From Streptomyces sp. Je 1-79 (GTDB taxonomy: Bacteria; Actinomycetota; Actinomycetes; Streptomycetales; Streptomycetaceae): DNA of 64,000 nucleotides. The notes beneath the pieces were generated by a model. That model ran no database searches. It was given only the letters and a program-made list of their open reading frames with translations, and was not told the DNA's origin. Positions 1 to 8,753 of this stretch are shown here, one piece after another. The position numbers were made by a program, and so were the translations under genes. The DNA lies in NCBI RefSeq assembly GCF_025195125.1, contig NZ_JAMGSL010000002.1:310001-374000 (forward strand), written 5' to 3'. Each line of letters starts with the position of its first letter. Within the stretch, counting starts at the first letter, position 1.

Positions 1-47
1 GAACGTTCCGTCGACAGGCGCTTGCCGTTCACAGATACCCTTGACAC

Positions 48-1331
48 GTGACCGACGCCCAAGAGACCGCAGCAGACACAGCACTGCGAACCACCGGGGG
101 CGCTCCCCCGGACGACGACGTCCCTGCGAATGGGCTGCCGATCCCCTTGCTGGAGCCCCGCGAGGGCATTCCGCCCGTCGTGACGACCGACGAGGCGCTC
201 GCCGAGGTGATCGCCGCGTTCGCCGCGGGCCACGGGCCCGTCGCCGTCGACGCCGAGCGCGCCTCGGGGTACCGCTACGGCCAGCGTGCCTATCTCGTCC
301 AGCTCCGCCGTGAGGGCGCGGGCAGCGCGCTCGTCGACCCGGTGGGCTGCCCCGATCTGTCCGGCCTCGGTGAGGCGCTGGCGGGGACCGAGTGGATCCT
401 GCACGCCGCGACCCAGGACCTGCCGTGCCTGCGGGACATAGGCATGGTGCCCACCCGGCTGTTCGACACCGAGCTGGCCGGCCGCCTCGCGGGCTTCCCG
501 CGGGTCGGGCTCGGGGCCATGGTCGAGTCCGTTCTCGGCTACGCCCTGGAGAAGGGGCACTCCGCGGTGGACTGGTCCACCCGCCCGCTGCCCGAGCCGT
601 GGCTCCGGTACGCCGCGCTGGACGTCGAGCTTCTCGTCGACCTGCGTGACGCACTGGAGAAGGAGCTCGACCGGCAGGGCAAGCTGGAGTGGGCCCTGCA
701 GGAGTTCGACGCGATCGCCTCGGCCCCGCCCGCCCCTCCCCGCAAGGACCCCTGGCGGCGGACCTCCGGCATGCACAAGGTGCGGCGCCGGCGTCAGATG
801 GCGGTCGTACGGGAGCTGTGGACGGCCCGGGACCGGATCGCCCAGCGGCGGGACGTCTCGCCGGGCAAGGTGCTGAGCGACGCGGCGATCGTGGAGGCCT
901 CGCTCGCGGTGCCGGCGAACGTGGCGGCGCTGACCGCGCTCCCGGGCTTCGGCCACCGCATGGGCCGGCGTCAGCTGGAGCAGTGGCAGGCGGCCGTGGA
1001 CCGGGCGAAGGCCCTCCCGGACGGCGAGCTCCCCCAGCCCGGCCAGCCGGTCGCGGGCCCGCCCCCGCCGCGCGCCTGGGCGGACAAGGACCCGGCGGCG
1101 GCCGCCCGGCTGTCGGCGGCCCGCACGGCGGTCTCGGCCCTCGCGGAGGAGCTGAACCTCCCCCAGGAGAACCTGATCACCCCGGACACGGTCCGCCGCG
1201 TCTGCTGGGAGCCCCCGGCCCCGGCCACCCCCGACACGGTCGCGGCCGCCCTCACGGGCCACGGCGCCCGGCCGTGGCAGGTGGAGCTGGTGACCCCGCT
1301 CCTGGTCACGGCCCTGTCGGCGACGGCGTAA
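48..1331 (+). CDS. rnd: Ribonuclease D, DEDDy exonuclease with HRDC domain
   Basis: This is a 427-residue 3'-5' exoribonuclease of the RNase D family, expected to trim the 3' ends of tRNA precursors and other stable RNAs in the cytoplasm. The exonuclease domain covers roughly residues 55-215. It shows the first acidic pair in VAVDAERASG, the second block in ILHAATQDLPCL, and the last block in RYAALDVELL, where the Tyr and Asp make it a DEDDy enzyme. An HRDC domain follows at about 245-315 (VRRRRQMAVVRELW, LPGFGHRMGRRQLEQW). The GTG start has no clear Shine-Dalgarno sequence, so a leaderless or weakly initiated message is possible. It stands alone and is followed by a strong hairpin shared with the convergent hydrolase. 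The family assignment is secure; the RNA substrates are inferred from the family. Confidence 0.93.
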   Translation: MTDAQETAADTALRTTGGAPPDDDVPANGLPIPLLEPREGIPPVVTTDEALAEVIAAFAAGHGPVAVDAERASGYRYGQRAYLVQLRREGAGSALVDPVGCPDLSGLGEALAGTEWILHAATQDLPCLRDIGMVPTRLFDTELAGRLAGFPRVGLGAMVESVLGYALEKGHSAVDWSTRPLPEPWLRYAALDVELLVDLRDALEKELDRQGKLEWALQEFDAIASAPPAPPRKDPWRRTSGMHKVRRRRQMAVVRELWTARDRIAQRRDVSPGKVLSDAAIVEASLAVPANVAALTALPGFGHRMGRRQLEQWQAAVDRAKALPDGELPQPGQPVAGPPPPRAWADKDPAAAARLSAARTAVSALAEELNLPQENLITPDTVRRVCWEPPAPATPDTVAAALTGHGARPWQVELVTPLLVTALSATA

Positions 1332-1352
1332 CCGCCTCGCCGACCCTGCGAC

Positions 1353-1380
1353 AGCCCCCGGCCGCACGCGGCCGGGGGCT
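1353..1380. terminator. Bidirectional hairpin between rnd and the hydrolase
   Basis: A perfect 12-bp stem (arms 1353-1364 and 1369-1380, AGCCCCCGGCCG pairing) closes a 4-nt loop. It sits 22 bp after the rnd stop and 9 bp after the stop of the convergent hydrolase. There is no T tract, as is usual in Streptomyces. Confidence 0.75.
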
Positions 1381-1388
1381 CGGCCGCG

Positions 1389-2516
1389 CTACGGGGCCGG
1401 GCTGAGGTTCCCGTCGGTGTCCATGTCGAAGACGCCCTGGGTCTTGCCGTCGACCTTGAGCTGCTTGAGCCAGTGCTTCGACAGGTGGTGGACGTTCTTG
1501 TGCTGCGCCTCCCACACCACCGAATGGCCCGCGCAGGCCAACTTGACCATCAGCTTGTGGGCGCCCGCGACGGCGTCGTAGAGCGCGGGAACCGAGAAGT
1601 TGAGTTCAGGGTTCGCGGAGGGCGGTGACGTGTTCACCTGAGTGTCGGAGTCCCCGTACACGATCAGCACGGGCACACTTCCGCCGAGGACATCGCCCTG
1701 CGCCGCCGTCGCCCTGTTCCAGCCCCACCGGACGAAGTTCCGGATCCGGCTCAGGCCCTCCGGCGGCCCCCATGTCCTGCCCACCGGGTCGTTCTCCATG
1801 ATGGCGGCCCACGCCTTTTCGACCATGCCGGGTTCGCGCTGGCCCACACAGCTCAGTTCCGTGTTCCACCCCGACTCGAGACCCCACCTCGTCCCCAGGA
1901 ACGTCGGGAAGCCGGGCTGCGGCAGCGGGTTCGGCGGGGTCGACGTGCCGTCGGGCGGGAAGATCGGCGCCAGCAGGAACAGACTCTCGACCTTGGTGGG
2001 GTTGTTCACCGCGTACGGTCCCATGGTGAACGCCGCCGCGGACCAGCCGACGAAGGCGATCTTGTCCACCTTGCGCTCCTTGCGGATCCACTCCACGACG
2101 GTGTGCAGCTCGTCCCGGTCGCTGTTCGAGTTGTTCAGCTGGAACGCGTAGTTCGCCGGGCCCGGGGTGAATCCCGGTGGTCTCGGCTTGAGGAGGTTCT
2201 GGCTGGCCGGGTTGACGTTGCGCGGGTCGTCCATCTTGGGACGTGGCGACCGTCCCGAGCCCTGGAGATCCATCAGGAAGACGTCGTAGCCGGCCTTCGC
2301 CAGCGCCTCGGCCCAGCTGTACGACTTGTGCCGGAGGTCGAAGCCCGCGAGCACCGGAACGCTCCGGCCGTGCAGCATGAGGACTGCCCTGCGCTTCGGG
2401 AGAAGTCCGAGAGGGGTGCCGTCCCGCTCCCGCACGAAGAGCTGGACCACCTCGCCCTTGTTCGCGGGGACGGTGGACGAGTGGGGGATCGCGTGGTCCT
2501 TGGTGGTGATCGCCAT
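1389..2516 (-). CDS. Alpha/beta hydrolase
   Basis: This 375-residue protein has an alpha/beta-hydrolase fold. The oxyanion segment is LMLHGRSVPV. The nucleophile elbow is FVGWSAAAF, with Ser in the G-x-S-x-A form. An acid residue lies in VYGDSDTQV, and the catalytic His is probably the one in CAGHSVVWE near the C-terminus. There is no signal peptide or membrane segment, so it is probably cytosolic. The ATG at 2516 was chosen because homology-like sequence begins there; the frame is open further upstream, but that extension runs through a non-coding-looking leader. It is transcribed alone, divergently from fadA across 274 bp. Substrate is unknown: esterase, lipase-like or lactone hydrolase are all possible. 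Confidence 0.8.
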   Translation of the reverse strand: MAITTKDHAIPHSSTVPANKGEVVQLFVRERDGTPLGLLPKRRAVLMLHGRSVPVLAGFDLRHKSYSWAEALAKAGYDVFLMDLQGSGRSPRPKMDDPRNVNPASQNLLKPRPPGFTPGPANYAFQLNNSNSDRDELHTVVEWIRKERKVDKIAFVGWSAAAFTMGPYAVNNPTKVESLFLLAPIFPPDGTSTPPNPLPQPGFPTFLGTRWGLESGWNTELSCVGQREPGMVEKAWAAIMENDPVGRTWGPPEGLSRIRNFVRWGWNRATAAQGDVLGGSVPVLIVYGDSDTQVNTSPPSANPELNFSVPALYDAVAGAHKLMVKLACAGHSVVWEAQHKNVHHLSKHWLKQLKVDGKTQGVFDMDTDGNLSPAP

Positions 2517-2704
2517 GGGGGTCCGTTCTCTGCGTTCGTTCGGTCCGGGGGCCTCGCGCCCCCGTCCCGACCAGCGTCGACTCGATGTGAACCCGGCGCC
2601 ACGGCACGATCGCGGACCTGAGCCCATCGGGTTGTGGGACCCTCCGATCGGCGGTCGGGCGGTGTGACCTTCACCGCTCCGGCCCCCGGGGCTGGGCAGC
2701 CTGG

Positions 2705-2718
2705 TTACCCGCAAGTAG
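2705..2718. promoter_or_regulatory. Candidate operator/promoter upstream of fadA
   Basis: TTACCCGCAAGTAG fits a degenerate palindrome TAC-YYGCRR-GTA. It is followed by a -10-like TAGCAT and lies about 75 bp upstream of the fadA start. The form resembles sites used by TetR-type fatty-acid regulators in actinobacteria. That resemblance, and any regulator, are inference. Confidence 0.35.
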
Positions 2719-2790
2719 CATGGGGGGAGCAAGCGCGCGCTTAGTCGCGTGCCGCAGCAGTGCCACCCCGCACCCTGGAGGAGAGCCATC

Positions 2791-4005
2791 GTGCCTCGTA
2801 CCGTCAGGGACGTCGTCTTCGTCGACGGCGTCCGCACCCCGTTCGGCAAGGCGGGCCCGAAGGGCATCTACCACGAGACCCGCGCCGACGATCTCGTCGT
2901 GAAGGCCATCCGGGAGCTGCTGCGCCGCAACCCCGGCCTCGACCCCGCGAAGATCGACGAGGTCGCCATCGCCGCGACCACGCAGATCGGCGACCAGGGT
3001 CTGACCCTCGGCCGCACCGCCGGCATCCTCGCCGGGCTGCCGCAGTCCGTCCCGGGCTACTCCATCGACCGCATGTGCGCCGGTGCCCTCACCGCCGTCA
3101 CCTCGGTCGCCGGCTCCATCGCCTTCGGCGCCTACGACGCCGTCATCGCCGGTGGCGTCGAGCACATGGGCCGTCACCCCATGGGCGAGGGTGTCGACCC
3201 GAACCCGCGGTTCGTGAGCGAGAAGCTGGTCGACGAGTCCGCCCTGTTCATGGGCATGACCGCCGAGAACCTGCACGACCGCTACCCGAGCATCACCAAG
3301 CAGCGCGCCGACGAGTACGCCGTGCGCTCGCAGGAGAAGGCCGCCAAGGCGTACGCCGACGGCAAGATCCAGGCGGACCTCGTACCGATCTCGGTCCGCC
3401 GCACCAACGCCGAGGCCGGCGAGACCGGCTGGGGCCTGGTCACCGCCGACGAGCCGATGCGCCCGGGCACCACCCTGGAGTCGCTGGCCAACCTGAAGAC
3501 GCCGTTCCGCGTCCACGGCAACGTCACCGCGGGCAACGCGGCCGGTCTCAACGACGGCGCCACCGCCTCGATCATCGCCTCCGAGGACTTCGCCCGCGAG
3601 AACAACCTCCCGGTGAAGATGCGCCTCGTCTCGTACGCCTTCGCCGGCGTCGAGCCCGAGGTCATGGGCTACGGCCCGATCCCCGCGACGGAGAAGGCGC
3701 TCGCCCAGGCCGGTCTCTCGATCGAGGACATCGACCTCTTCGAGATCAACGAGGCCTTCGCGGTCCAGGTCCTGGCGTTCCTGGAGCACTACGGCATCGC
3801 CGACGACGACGCCCGCGTCAACCAGTACGGCGGCGCGATCGCCTACGGTCACCCGCTGGCCTCCTCCGGCGTCCGTCTCATGACGCAGCTGGCCCGCCAG
3901 TTCGAGGAGAACCCGCAGGTCCGCTACGGCCTCAACACGATGTGCGTCGGCTTCGGCATGGGCGCCACGGTCATCTGGGAAAACCCCCACTGGGAGGGCA
4001 AGTGA
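2791..4005 (+). CDS. fadA: Acetyl-CoA acyltransferase (thiolase)
   Basis: This 404-residue thiolase cleaves 3-ketoacyl-CoA to acetyl-CoA and a shortened acyl-CoA, the last step of beta-oxidation. The nucleophilic Cys is in DRMCAGALTAV near residue 92. The NEAFAVQ block is present, the catalytic His is in YGGAIAYGHPLASSG, and the second catalytic Cys is in MCVGFGMGATV near the C-terminus. The length is normal. The GTG at 2791 is the chosen start because GGAGGAGAG lies just upstream; an earlier in-frame start lacks support. Its TGA overlaps the GTG of the next gene by the GTGA pattern, so it is translationally coupled to fadB and the two products should form the trifunctional complex. Confidence 0.94.
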   Translation: MPRTVRDVVFVDGVRTPFGKAGPKGIYHETRADDLVVKAIRELLRRNPGLDPAKIDEVAIAATTQIGDQGLTLGRTAGILAGLPQSVPGYSIDRMCAGALTAVTSVAGSIAFGAYDAVIAGGVEHMGRHPMGEGVDPNPRFVSEKLVDESALFMGMTAENLHDRYPSITKQRADEYAVRSQEKAAKAYADGKIQADLVPISVRRTNAEAGETGWGLVTADEPMRPGTTLESLANLKTPFRVHGNVTAGNAAGLNDGATASIIASEDFARENNLPVKMRLVSYAFAGVEPEVMGYGPIPATEKALAQAGLSIEDIDLFEINEAFAVQVLAFLEHYGIADDDARVNQYGGAIAYGHPLASSGVRLMTQLARQFEENPQVRYGLNTMCVGFGMGATVIWENPHWEGK

Positions 4006-6131
4006 GCACCACCGCCGAGCTTCTGAAGGGCGCCGCGGAGCTCTTCCCCGACGAGGTCGTCACCAGCGCCCACGTACGGCACTTCGAGCTGCCCGCGGGT
4101 GCGGGCCGGTTCGCGCTGATCACGCTGGACAACGGCTTCGACCACACCAAGCCGACCACCTTCGGTCCGCAGTCCCTGGCGAACCTCAACACCGCGATCG
4201 ACCAGGTCGAGGCCGAGGCCGCCAACGGTGAGATCGTCGGCGTCGGTGTCACCGGCAAGCCGTTCATCTTCGCCGTGGGTGCCGACCTCAAGGGCGTCGA
4301 GCTGCTCAAGCAGCACTCCGACGCGCTCGCCATCGGCAAGGGCGGCCACGACGTCTTCAAGCGTCTGTCCGCGCTGGCCGTGCCGACCTTCGCGTACTAC
4401 AACGGCGCGGCGATGGGCGGCGGTGTCGAGGTCGGTCTGCACTGCACCTACCGCACCGTCTCCAAGGCCCTGCCGGCCTTCTCGCTGCCCGAGGTCTTCC
4501 TCGGCCTGGTGCCCGGCTGGGGCGGCTGCACGATCCTGCCGAACCTGATCGGCGCGGAGAAGGCCGTCACGGTCATCATCGAGAACTCGCTGAACCAGAA
4601 CCGTCAGCTCAAGGGCAAGCAGGTCTTCGAGCTCGGCATCGCCGACGCGATCTTCGAGGGCGCGGACTTCCTGGAGCAGTCGCTGATCTGGACCGCCTCG
4701 GTCCTCAACGGCTCGGTCACGGTGGAGCGTCCGGAGATCGACCGCGGTGAGGGCTGGGACCAGGCCGTCGCCAAGGGCCGGTTCATCGCCGACTCCAAGG
4801 TGCACGGCGCCGCCCCGGCCGCGTACCGCGCCCTGGACATCATCGAGGCGTCCAAGGACGGCGACCTGCAGAAGGGCTTCGACGCCGAGGACCAGGCCCT
4901 CGCGGACCTGATCATGGGCGGCGAGCTCCGCTCCGGCATCTACGCCTTCAACCTGGTGCAGAAGCGCGGCAAGCGGCCGGCCGGTGCCCCGGACAAGTCG
5001 CTGGCCCGCCCGGTCACCAAGGTCGGTGTCGTCGGCGCCGGTCTGATGGCCTCCCAGCTCGCCCTGCTCTTCCTGCGCCGCCTCGAGGTGCCGGTCGTCC
5101 TGACCGACATCGACCAGGAGCGCGTCGACAAGGGTGTGGGCTACGTCCACGCCGAGATCGAGAAGCTGCTCGGCAAGGGCCGGATCAACCAGGACAAGGC
5201 CAACCGTCTCAAGGGCCTGGTCTCCGGTGTCCTGGACAAGGCCGAGGGCTTCGCGGACGCGGACTTCATCATCGAGGCCGTGTTCGAGGAGATGTCCGTC
5301 AAGCAGAAGGTGTTCGCGGAGGTCGAGGCGGTCGCTCCGGCGCACGCGATCCTCGCCACCAACACCTCCTCGCTGTCGGTCTCGGAGATGGCCTCGAAGC
5401 TCCAGCACCCGGAGCGCGTGGTCGGCTTCCACTTCTTCAACCCGGTCGCGATCCTCCCGCTCCTGGAGATCGTCCGCGGCGAGAAGACGGACGAGGCCTC
5501 GCTCGCCACCGCCTTCGGTGTCGCGAAGAAGCTGAAGAAGACCGCGGTCCTCACCAAGGACGCCCCGGCGTTCGTCGTGAACCGCATCCTGACCCGCTTC
5601 ATGGGCGAGATCCAGAACGTCATCGACGAGGGCACCTCGGTCGAGACGGCCGAGAAGGCCATCGAGCCGCTCGGTCTGCCGATGTCGCCGCTGGTCCTCC
5701 TGGAGCTCGTCGGCCCGGCGATCGGTCTGCACGTCTCCGAGACCCTGAACCGCGCCTTCCCGGAGCGCTTCACCGTCTCCCCGAACCTGGCGGCCGTCGT
5801 CAAGGCCGGCAAGCGCGGCTTCTACACGTACGACTCCGGTAAGCCGGAGCTGGACCCCGAGGTCGCCGCCCTCCTCAAGCAGGGCGACGTCGTCCTGACG
5901 GAGGAGCAGGTCCGCGACCGCGTCCTGGACGCGGTGGCGCAGGAGATCGGCCTGATGCTGGAGGAGGGTGTCGTCGCCGAGGCGCAGGACATCGACCTCT
6001 GCCTGATCACGGGCGCGGGCTGGCCCTTCCACCTGGGCGGCATCACGCCGTACCTGGACCGTGAGGGCGTCTCCCAGCGGGTGAACGGCAAGCCGTTCCT
6101 CGCGCAGGGCGTCGCGAGCGTCCCGGCGTAA
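4002..6131 (+). CDS. fadB: Fatty acid oxidation complex alpha subunit (enoyl-CoA hydratase / 3-hydroxyacyl-CoA dehydrogenase)
   Basis: This 709-residue bifunctional enzyme hydrates enoyl-CoA and oxidises 3-hydroxyacyl-CoA with NAD. The N-terminal crotonase domain (about 1-310) has the oxyanion-hole segments FAVGADLKGV and AAMGGGVEVGLHC. The dehydrogenase domain starts near residue 335 with the Rossmann motif VGVVGAGLMASQLA, includes the FHFFNP block, and is followed by two C-terminal dehydrogenase repeats. The length and order match FadB/FadJ proteins. The GTG start overlaps the fadA stop, which fixes it. A long perfect hairpin directly follows the stop, closing a two-gene operon. This is core lipid catabolism with no unusual residues seen. 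Confidence 0.94.
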   Translation: MSTTAELLKGAAELFPDEVVTSAHVRHFELPAGAGRFALITLDNGFDHTKPTTFGPQSLANLNTAIDQVEAEAANGEIVGVGVTGKPFIFAVGADLKGVELLKQHSDALAIGKGGHDVFKRLSALAVPTFAYYNGAAMGGGVEVGLHCTYRTVSKALPAFSLPEVFLGLVPGWGGCTILPNLIGAEKAVTVIIENSLNQNRQLKGKQVFELGIADAIFEGADFLEQSLIWTASVLNGSVTVERPEIDRGEGWDQAVAKGRFIADSKVHGAAPAAYRALDIIEASKDGDLQKGFDAEDQALADLIMGGELRSGIYAFNLVQKRGKRPAGAPDKSLARPVTKVGVVGAGLMASQLALLFLRRLEVPVVLTDIDQERVDKGVGYVHAEIEKLLGKGRINQDKANRLKGLVSGVLDKAEGFADADFIIEAVFEEMSVKQKVFAEVEAVAPAHAILATNTSSLSVSEMASKLQHPERVVGFHFFNPVAILPLLEIVRGEKTDEASLATAFGVAKKLKKTAVLTKDAPAFVVNRILTRFMGEIQNVIDEGTSVETAEKAIEPLGLPMSPLVLLELVGPAIGLHVSETLNRAFPERFTVSPNLAAVVKAGKRGFYTYDSGKPELDPEVAALLKQGDVVLTEEQVRDRVLDAVAQEIGLMLEEGVVAEAQDIDLCLITGAGWPFHLGGITPYLDREGVSQRVNGKPFLAQGVASVPA

Positions 6132-6138
6132 CGCCGAA

Positions 6139-6179
6139 CGGAACGGCCCCGGCACCTCGAAGGTGCCGGGGCCGTTCCG
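6139..6179 (+). terminator. Terminator of fadAB
   Basis: An 18-bp stem (6139-6156 with 6162-6179) closes a 5-nt loop, starting 7 bp after the fadB stop. It also lies 74 bp past the end of the convergent propeller gene, so it may act in both directions. Confidence 0.85.
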
Positions 6180-6253
6180 CGTTCGTGTCGTCCGTCAGGG
6201 GCGGCGGCGTGCGGTCCGGACCGCCGAGCGCGGCCCGGACGCTCGACCGCCGT

Positions 6254-7342
6254 TCAGATCACCGAGTGCCAGCCGCCCAGCTGGAAGCCGTCGGCCCCGG
6301 CCTTCTGCCGCATGGTGAGCAGCACGGGTCCGTCGGCCACCGTCATGGCCACGAGACCGCCGTCCAGGTCCTGCGTGAGGGTGGTCGTGAGGGGGCCCTG
6401 CGGGGCGCCCGTCTCGGTCCACTTGGCGCCGGCCGACTCCTGCTCGGCGGGGTACGCGGCCAGTGCGAGCCGCCCGTCGGCGGTCTGCTGGGCCAGTACG
6501 GTGCAGTCGAAGCCGTCGATCCGGCAGGAGGTCGCGGAGAGCGGTCCCGTCCCCACGGCCTCGACGAAGGGCGTCGACTCGGGCGAGCGGCCCGGGGACC
6601 AGACGCGGACGTGCCCGTCCTTGTCGCAGTAGAAGAGCGTGACGTGCCCCGAGGGCCCGGTCACGGCGGCCAGCGTGCCGAAGGTCACCTCGGCGGGCAC
6701 CACGTCCTGCCGGACCGGCTTGCCGCCGGGCTCCTCCTGGACGTAGCGCAGCAGCCCCTTGGCGGTCGCCGTGTACAGCTCGACGAGGCCGTCGCCGTTG
6801 GTGACGGCGACCGGCGAGGGGTCGGTGCCGCTGCCCATGAGGTCCCACCAGGGGTGCCAGCCGCCGCCCTGCTTCTGGGCCCGTACGCTGAGCCCGCCGC
6901 CGCCGTTCTTGGTGAAGACGTACGCACGGCCCTCGGCGTCGACCGCGATGCTCGGGTTGCCCGTCCACTTGAAGCTCTTGCCGTTGGAGTGGGCGATGGA
7001 GCGCCATTCGACGTTCGGCCGGCCCGTCTGGAACTGGGTGGAGTGCACCAGCTCGACGTGGCCCTCCTCGCCGTCGGCCACCGGACGCAGCCCCACGAGG
7101 TGGACGTAACGGTCGGCGCCCTGTCCGACCGCCAGGATCGGCAGGAGACCCCCGCCGCCGAGGGAGTCCGCGCCGCTCCACCGGCCGTCGGTGCCCTCCG
7201 TCCAGCGCACCACTTCGCCGTCCCTCAGGAGGTAGGCGCTGAAGCGGCCCTCCGTGCCGCGGGTGAGCCAGCCCCCGCGCAGCGTCGGAACGGCGAACCG
7301 CCCCTGGGAACGGTGGGTCGGGTCCTCGGATCGATATGCCAT
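6254..7342 (-). CDS. Stand-alone beta-propeller (PLL-like) protein
   Basis: This 362-residue protein is built of repeated beta-blade-like units with recurring G-x-W and W-T motifs, for example GGWLTRGTEGRFSAYLL, VVRWTEGTDGRWSG and GADRYVHLVGLR. It aligns through its whole length with the C-terminal part of the protein encoded at 16107-17735: compare RWLTRGADGRLSVHLL and GADGYVRLFGLR there. Such PLL/tachylectin-type propellers usually bind glycans. No signal peptide or catalytic motif is visible. The start at 7342 was chosen where the shared domain begins; upstream in-frame sequence is unlike the paralogue. It is the last gene of the glycopolymer operon, separated from its neighbour by 139 bp, and may have its own promoter. 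A glycan-binding role is inferred. Confidence 0.7.
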   Translation of the reverse strand: MAYRSEDPTHRSQGRFAVPTLRGGWLTRGTEGRFSAYLLRDGEVVRWTEGTDGRWSGADSLGGGGLLPILAVGQGADRYVHLVGLRPVADGEEGHVELVHSTQFQTGRPNVEWRSIAHSNGKSFKWTGNPSIAVDAEGRAYVFTKNGGGGLSVRAQKQGGGWHPWWDLMGSGTDPSPVAVTNGDGLVELYTATAKGLLRYVQEEPGGKPVRQDVVPAEVTFGTLAAVTGPSGHVTLFYCDKDGHVRVWSPGRSPESTPFVEAVGTGPLSATSCRIDGFDCTVLAQQTADGRLALAAYPAEQESAGAKWTETGAPQGPLTTTLTQDLDGGLVAMTVADGPVLLTMRQKAGADGFQLGGWHSVI

Positions 7343-7481
7343 GGGGTCCAGCGCTCCGGTCGACAGGTCAGCATCGGAATGGGCAGGTCCGCTCGGACTG
7401 CTGTTCGTCGACTTTAGTGGGTGCCGGGAGTGCCTGACGCCGCCGTGGGGTACGCCGGCATCGCGCCGGCCGGGCTGCCGC

Positions 7482-8753
7482 TCAGCGACGCGGCAGAACG
7501 GCGATCGCCGTGGAGACCCGGCGTTCCTCCACGGAGTCGCCCACGGCCTCACGCGGACGGTTGCGGAGCCGGCCGTTCACCACCATGGTCGTGGAACCGC
7601 CGCCGTCGAGGGTGACGCCGTCCGTGGCTCCCAGGGAGCGCAGCAGACCGGCCGCTTCCCGGAGCGTGGACCCCTCGCTCACGCCGGGGTCGCGGCCGTC
7701 GAGCGTGACGAGGAGGACCGAGCCGTCCTCGGTCACACCGGCGAGGGTCCGGGGGGGCCGGTCCGAGGCGGAGGCCCTGTCCGCGACCGTGACGCGGCCG
7801 TCGGTCAGCAGCCGGGTCCCGCCGCCGACGACCGAGTCGACCGGTCCGGCAAGCGTCCGGCCGTCGGGGCCGTGCATGGGCATCGACGCGTCCAGCCGCC
7901 GGCCTGTGCGCGCGTGGTCCCGGAGCCAGTCGGCGCCCTCGCCGATGCCGTACAGCACCCGTGCGCGCGCCGGGACGGGGCCGCCGGCCGGGGATCTCAG
8001 CCGCTGGACCCTTCCGTCCGCGGAGAGCACGGCCTCGACGCTGCCGGGTCCCCCGATCGGGGTGTCGACGCCCCACTGCGGGGTGAACTCCACGATCTCG
8101 TCGGGGACGGAGCAGAGCCCGGTCCGCGGGTCGTCGCGGACGAGGCGACCGGCCGCGGACAGCCGGCGGCCGTCCACTCCCCCACACGGGCGGAGCCGGC
8201 CCGGCAGCCGGTTGACGCCGTCGAGCGGCCGGCTCGCCGCGTCCTCCGCCTCGATGCGGCCCGGGGTGGAGACCTCGGTGATCCGCGCGTCCAGGCGTCC
8301 GTCGCGGTAGCCGAGGACGAGGGCGGCGCTGTCGTTGCGGGCTTCGCTGAGGACCTGGTCGCCCTCCGCGTACAGCCCCGTCGGGTCGCCCTCGAAGCCG
8401 CTGAACGCCTTCCCGCCGCGGATGTCGAAGTACGAGCCGTTGACCGCGGCCAGCGCTCCGGTCTGCCGCGCGATCTCCCGTACCGTCTGGGCCGTCGCCA
8501 GCCTCCTGCCGTGCGCCCCGGTCAGCCGCACCTTGGCGTCGGGTGCGACGCGCAGCACCGCGACGCGAACGGGCCCCGCCGGGCCGTCGGCGGTGAACTC
8601 CTCATGGACCACGCCGGGGGCCAGGGGGCGCCCGCTCGGGGGGGCGGTGGGGCCGTGGAGGTCGGGGCGGTCGTCGCCGGCGTCCGTGCAGGCCCCGGCG
8701 GTCAGGAGGAGCGCCAACGCGAGCACGGCGAGACGGCGCGCAGAACTAGCCAT
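7482..8753 (-). CDS. Phosphodiester glycosidase family (NAGPA domain) lipoprotein
   Basis: This 423-residue protein begins with a lipoprotein signal (basic MASSARRL, hydrophobic core, lipobox LTAGAC), so it should be anchored on the outer face of the membrane. The rest matches the NAGPA/phosphodiester glycosidase domain: AAVNGSYFD, VGGGTRLLTDG, TLAGVTEDGSVLLVTLDGR, VTLDGGGSTTMVVNG and the terminal VSTAIAVLPR block. Family members cleave sugar-phosphate diesters such as GlcNAc-1-phosphodiesters. Its start overlaps the stop of the preceding gene by 8 bp, placing it firmly in the operon with the TagF-like polymerase. A role in trimming or remodelling a sugar-phosphate wall polymer is therefore likely but inferred. 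Confidence 0.82.
   Translation of the reverse strand: MASSARRLAVLALALLLTAGACTDAGDDRPDLHGPTAPPSGRPLAPGVVHEEFTADGPAGPVRVAVLRVAPDAKVRLTGAHGRRLATAQTVREIARQTGALAAVNGSYFDIRGGKAFSGFEGDPTGLYAEGDQVLSEARNDSAALVLGYRDGRLDARITEVSTPGRIEAEDAASRPLDGVNRLPGRLRPCGGVDGRRLSAAGRLVRDDPRTGLCSVPDEIVEFTPQWGVDTPIGGPGSVEAVLSADGRVQRLRSPAGGPVPARARVLYGIGEGADWLRDHARTGRRLDASMPMHGPDGRTLAGPVDSVVGGGTRLLTDGRVTVADRASASDRPPRTLAGVTEDGSVLLVTLDGRDPGVSEGSTLREAAGLLRSLGATDGVTLDGGGSTTMVVNGRLRNRPREAVGDSVEERRVSTAIAVLPRR

Noticed and set aside
2517..2867. N-terminal extension of the alpha/beta hydrolase (to 492 residues)
   Set aside because: Residues before 2516 look like translated leader sequence, with no signal peptide or conserved motif, and would overlap the fadA promoter.
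3924..6155. Long open frame (743 codons) on the minus strand
   Set aside because: Antisense to fadB. Composition (L/D/V/R/G-rich) is the usual mirror of a high-GC gene and no family is recognisable.
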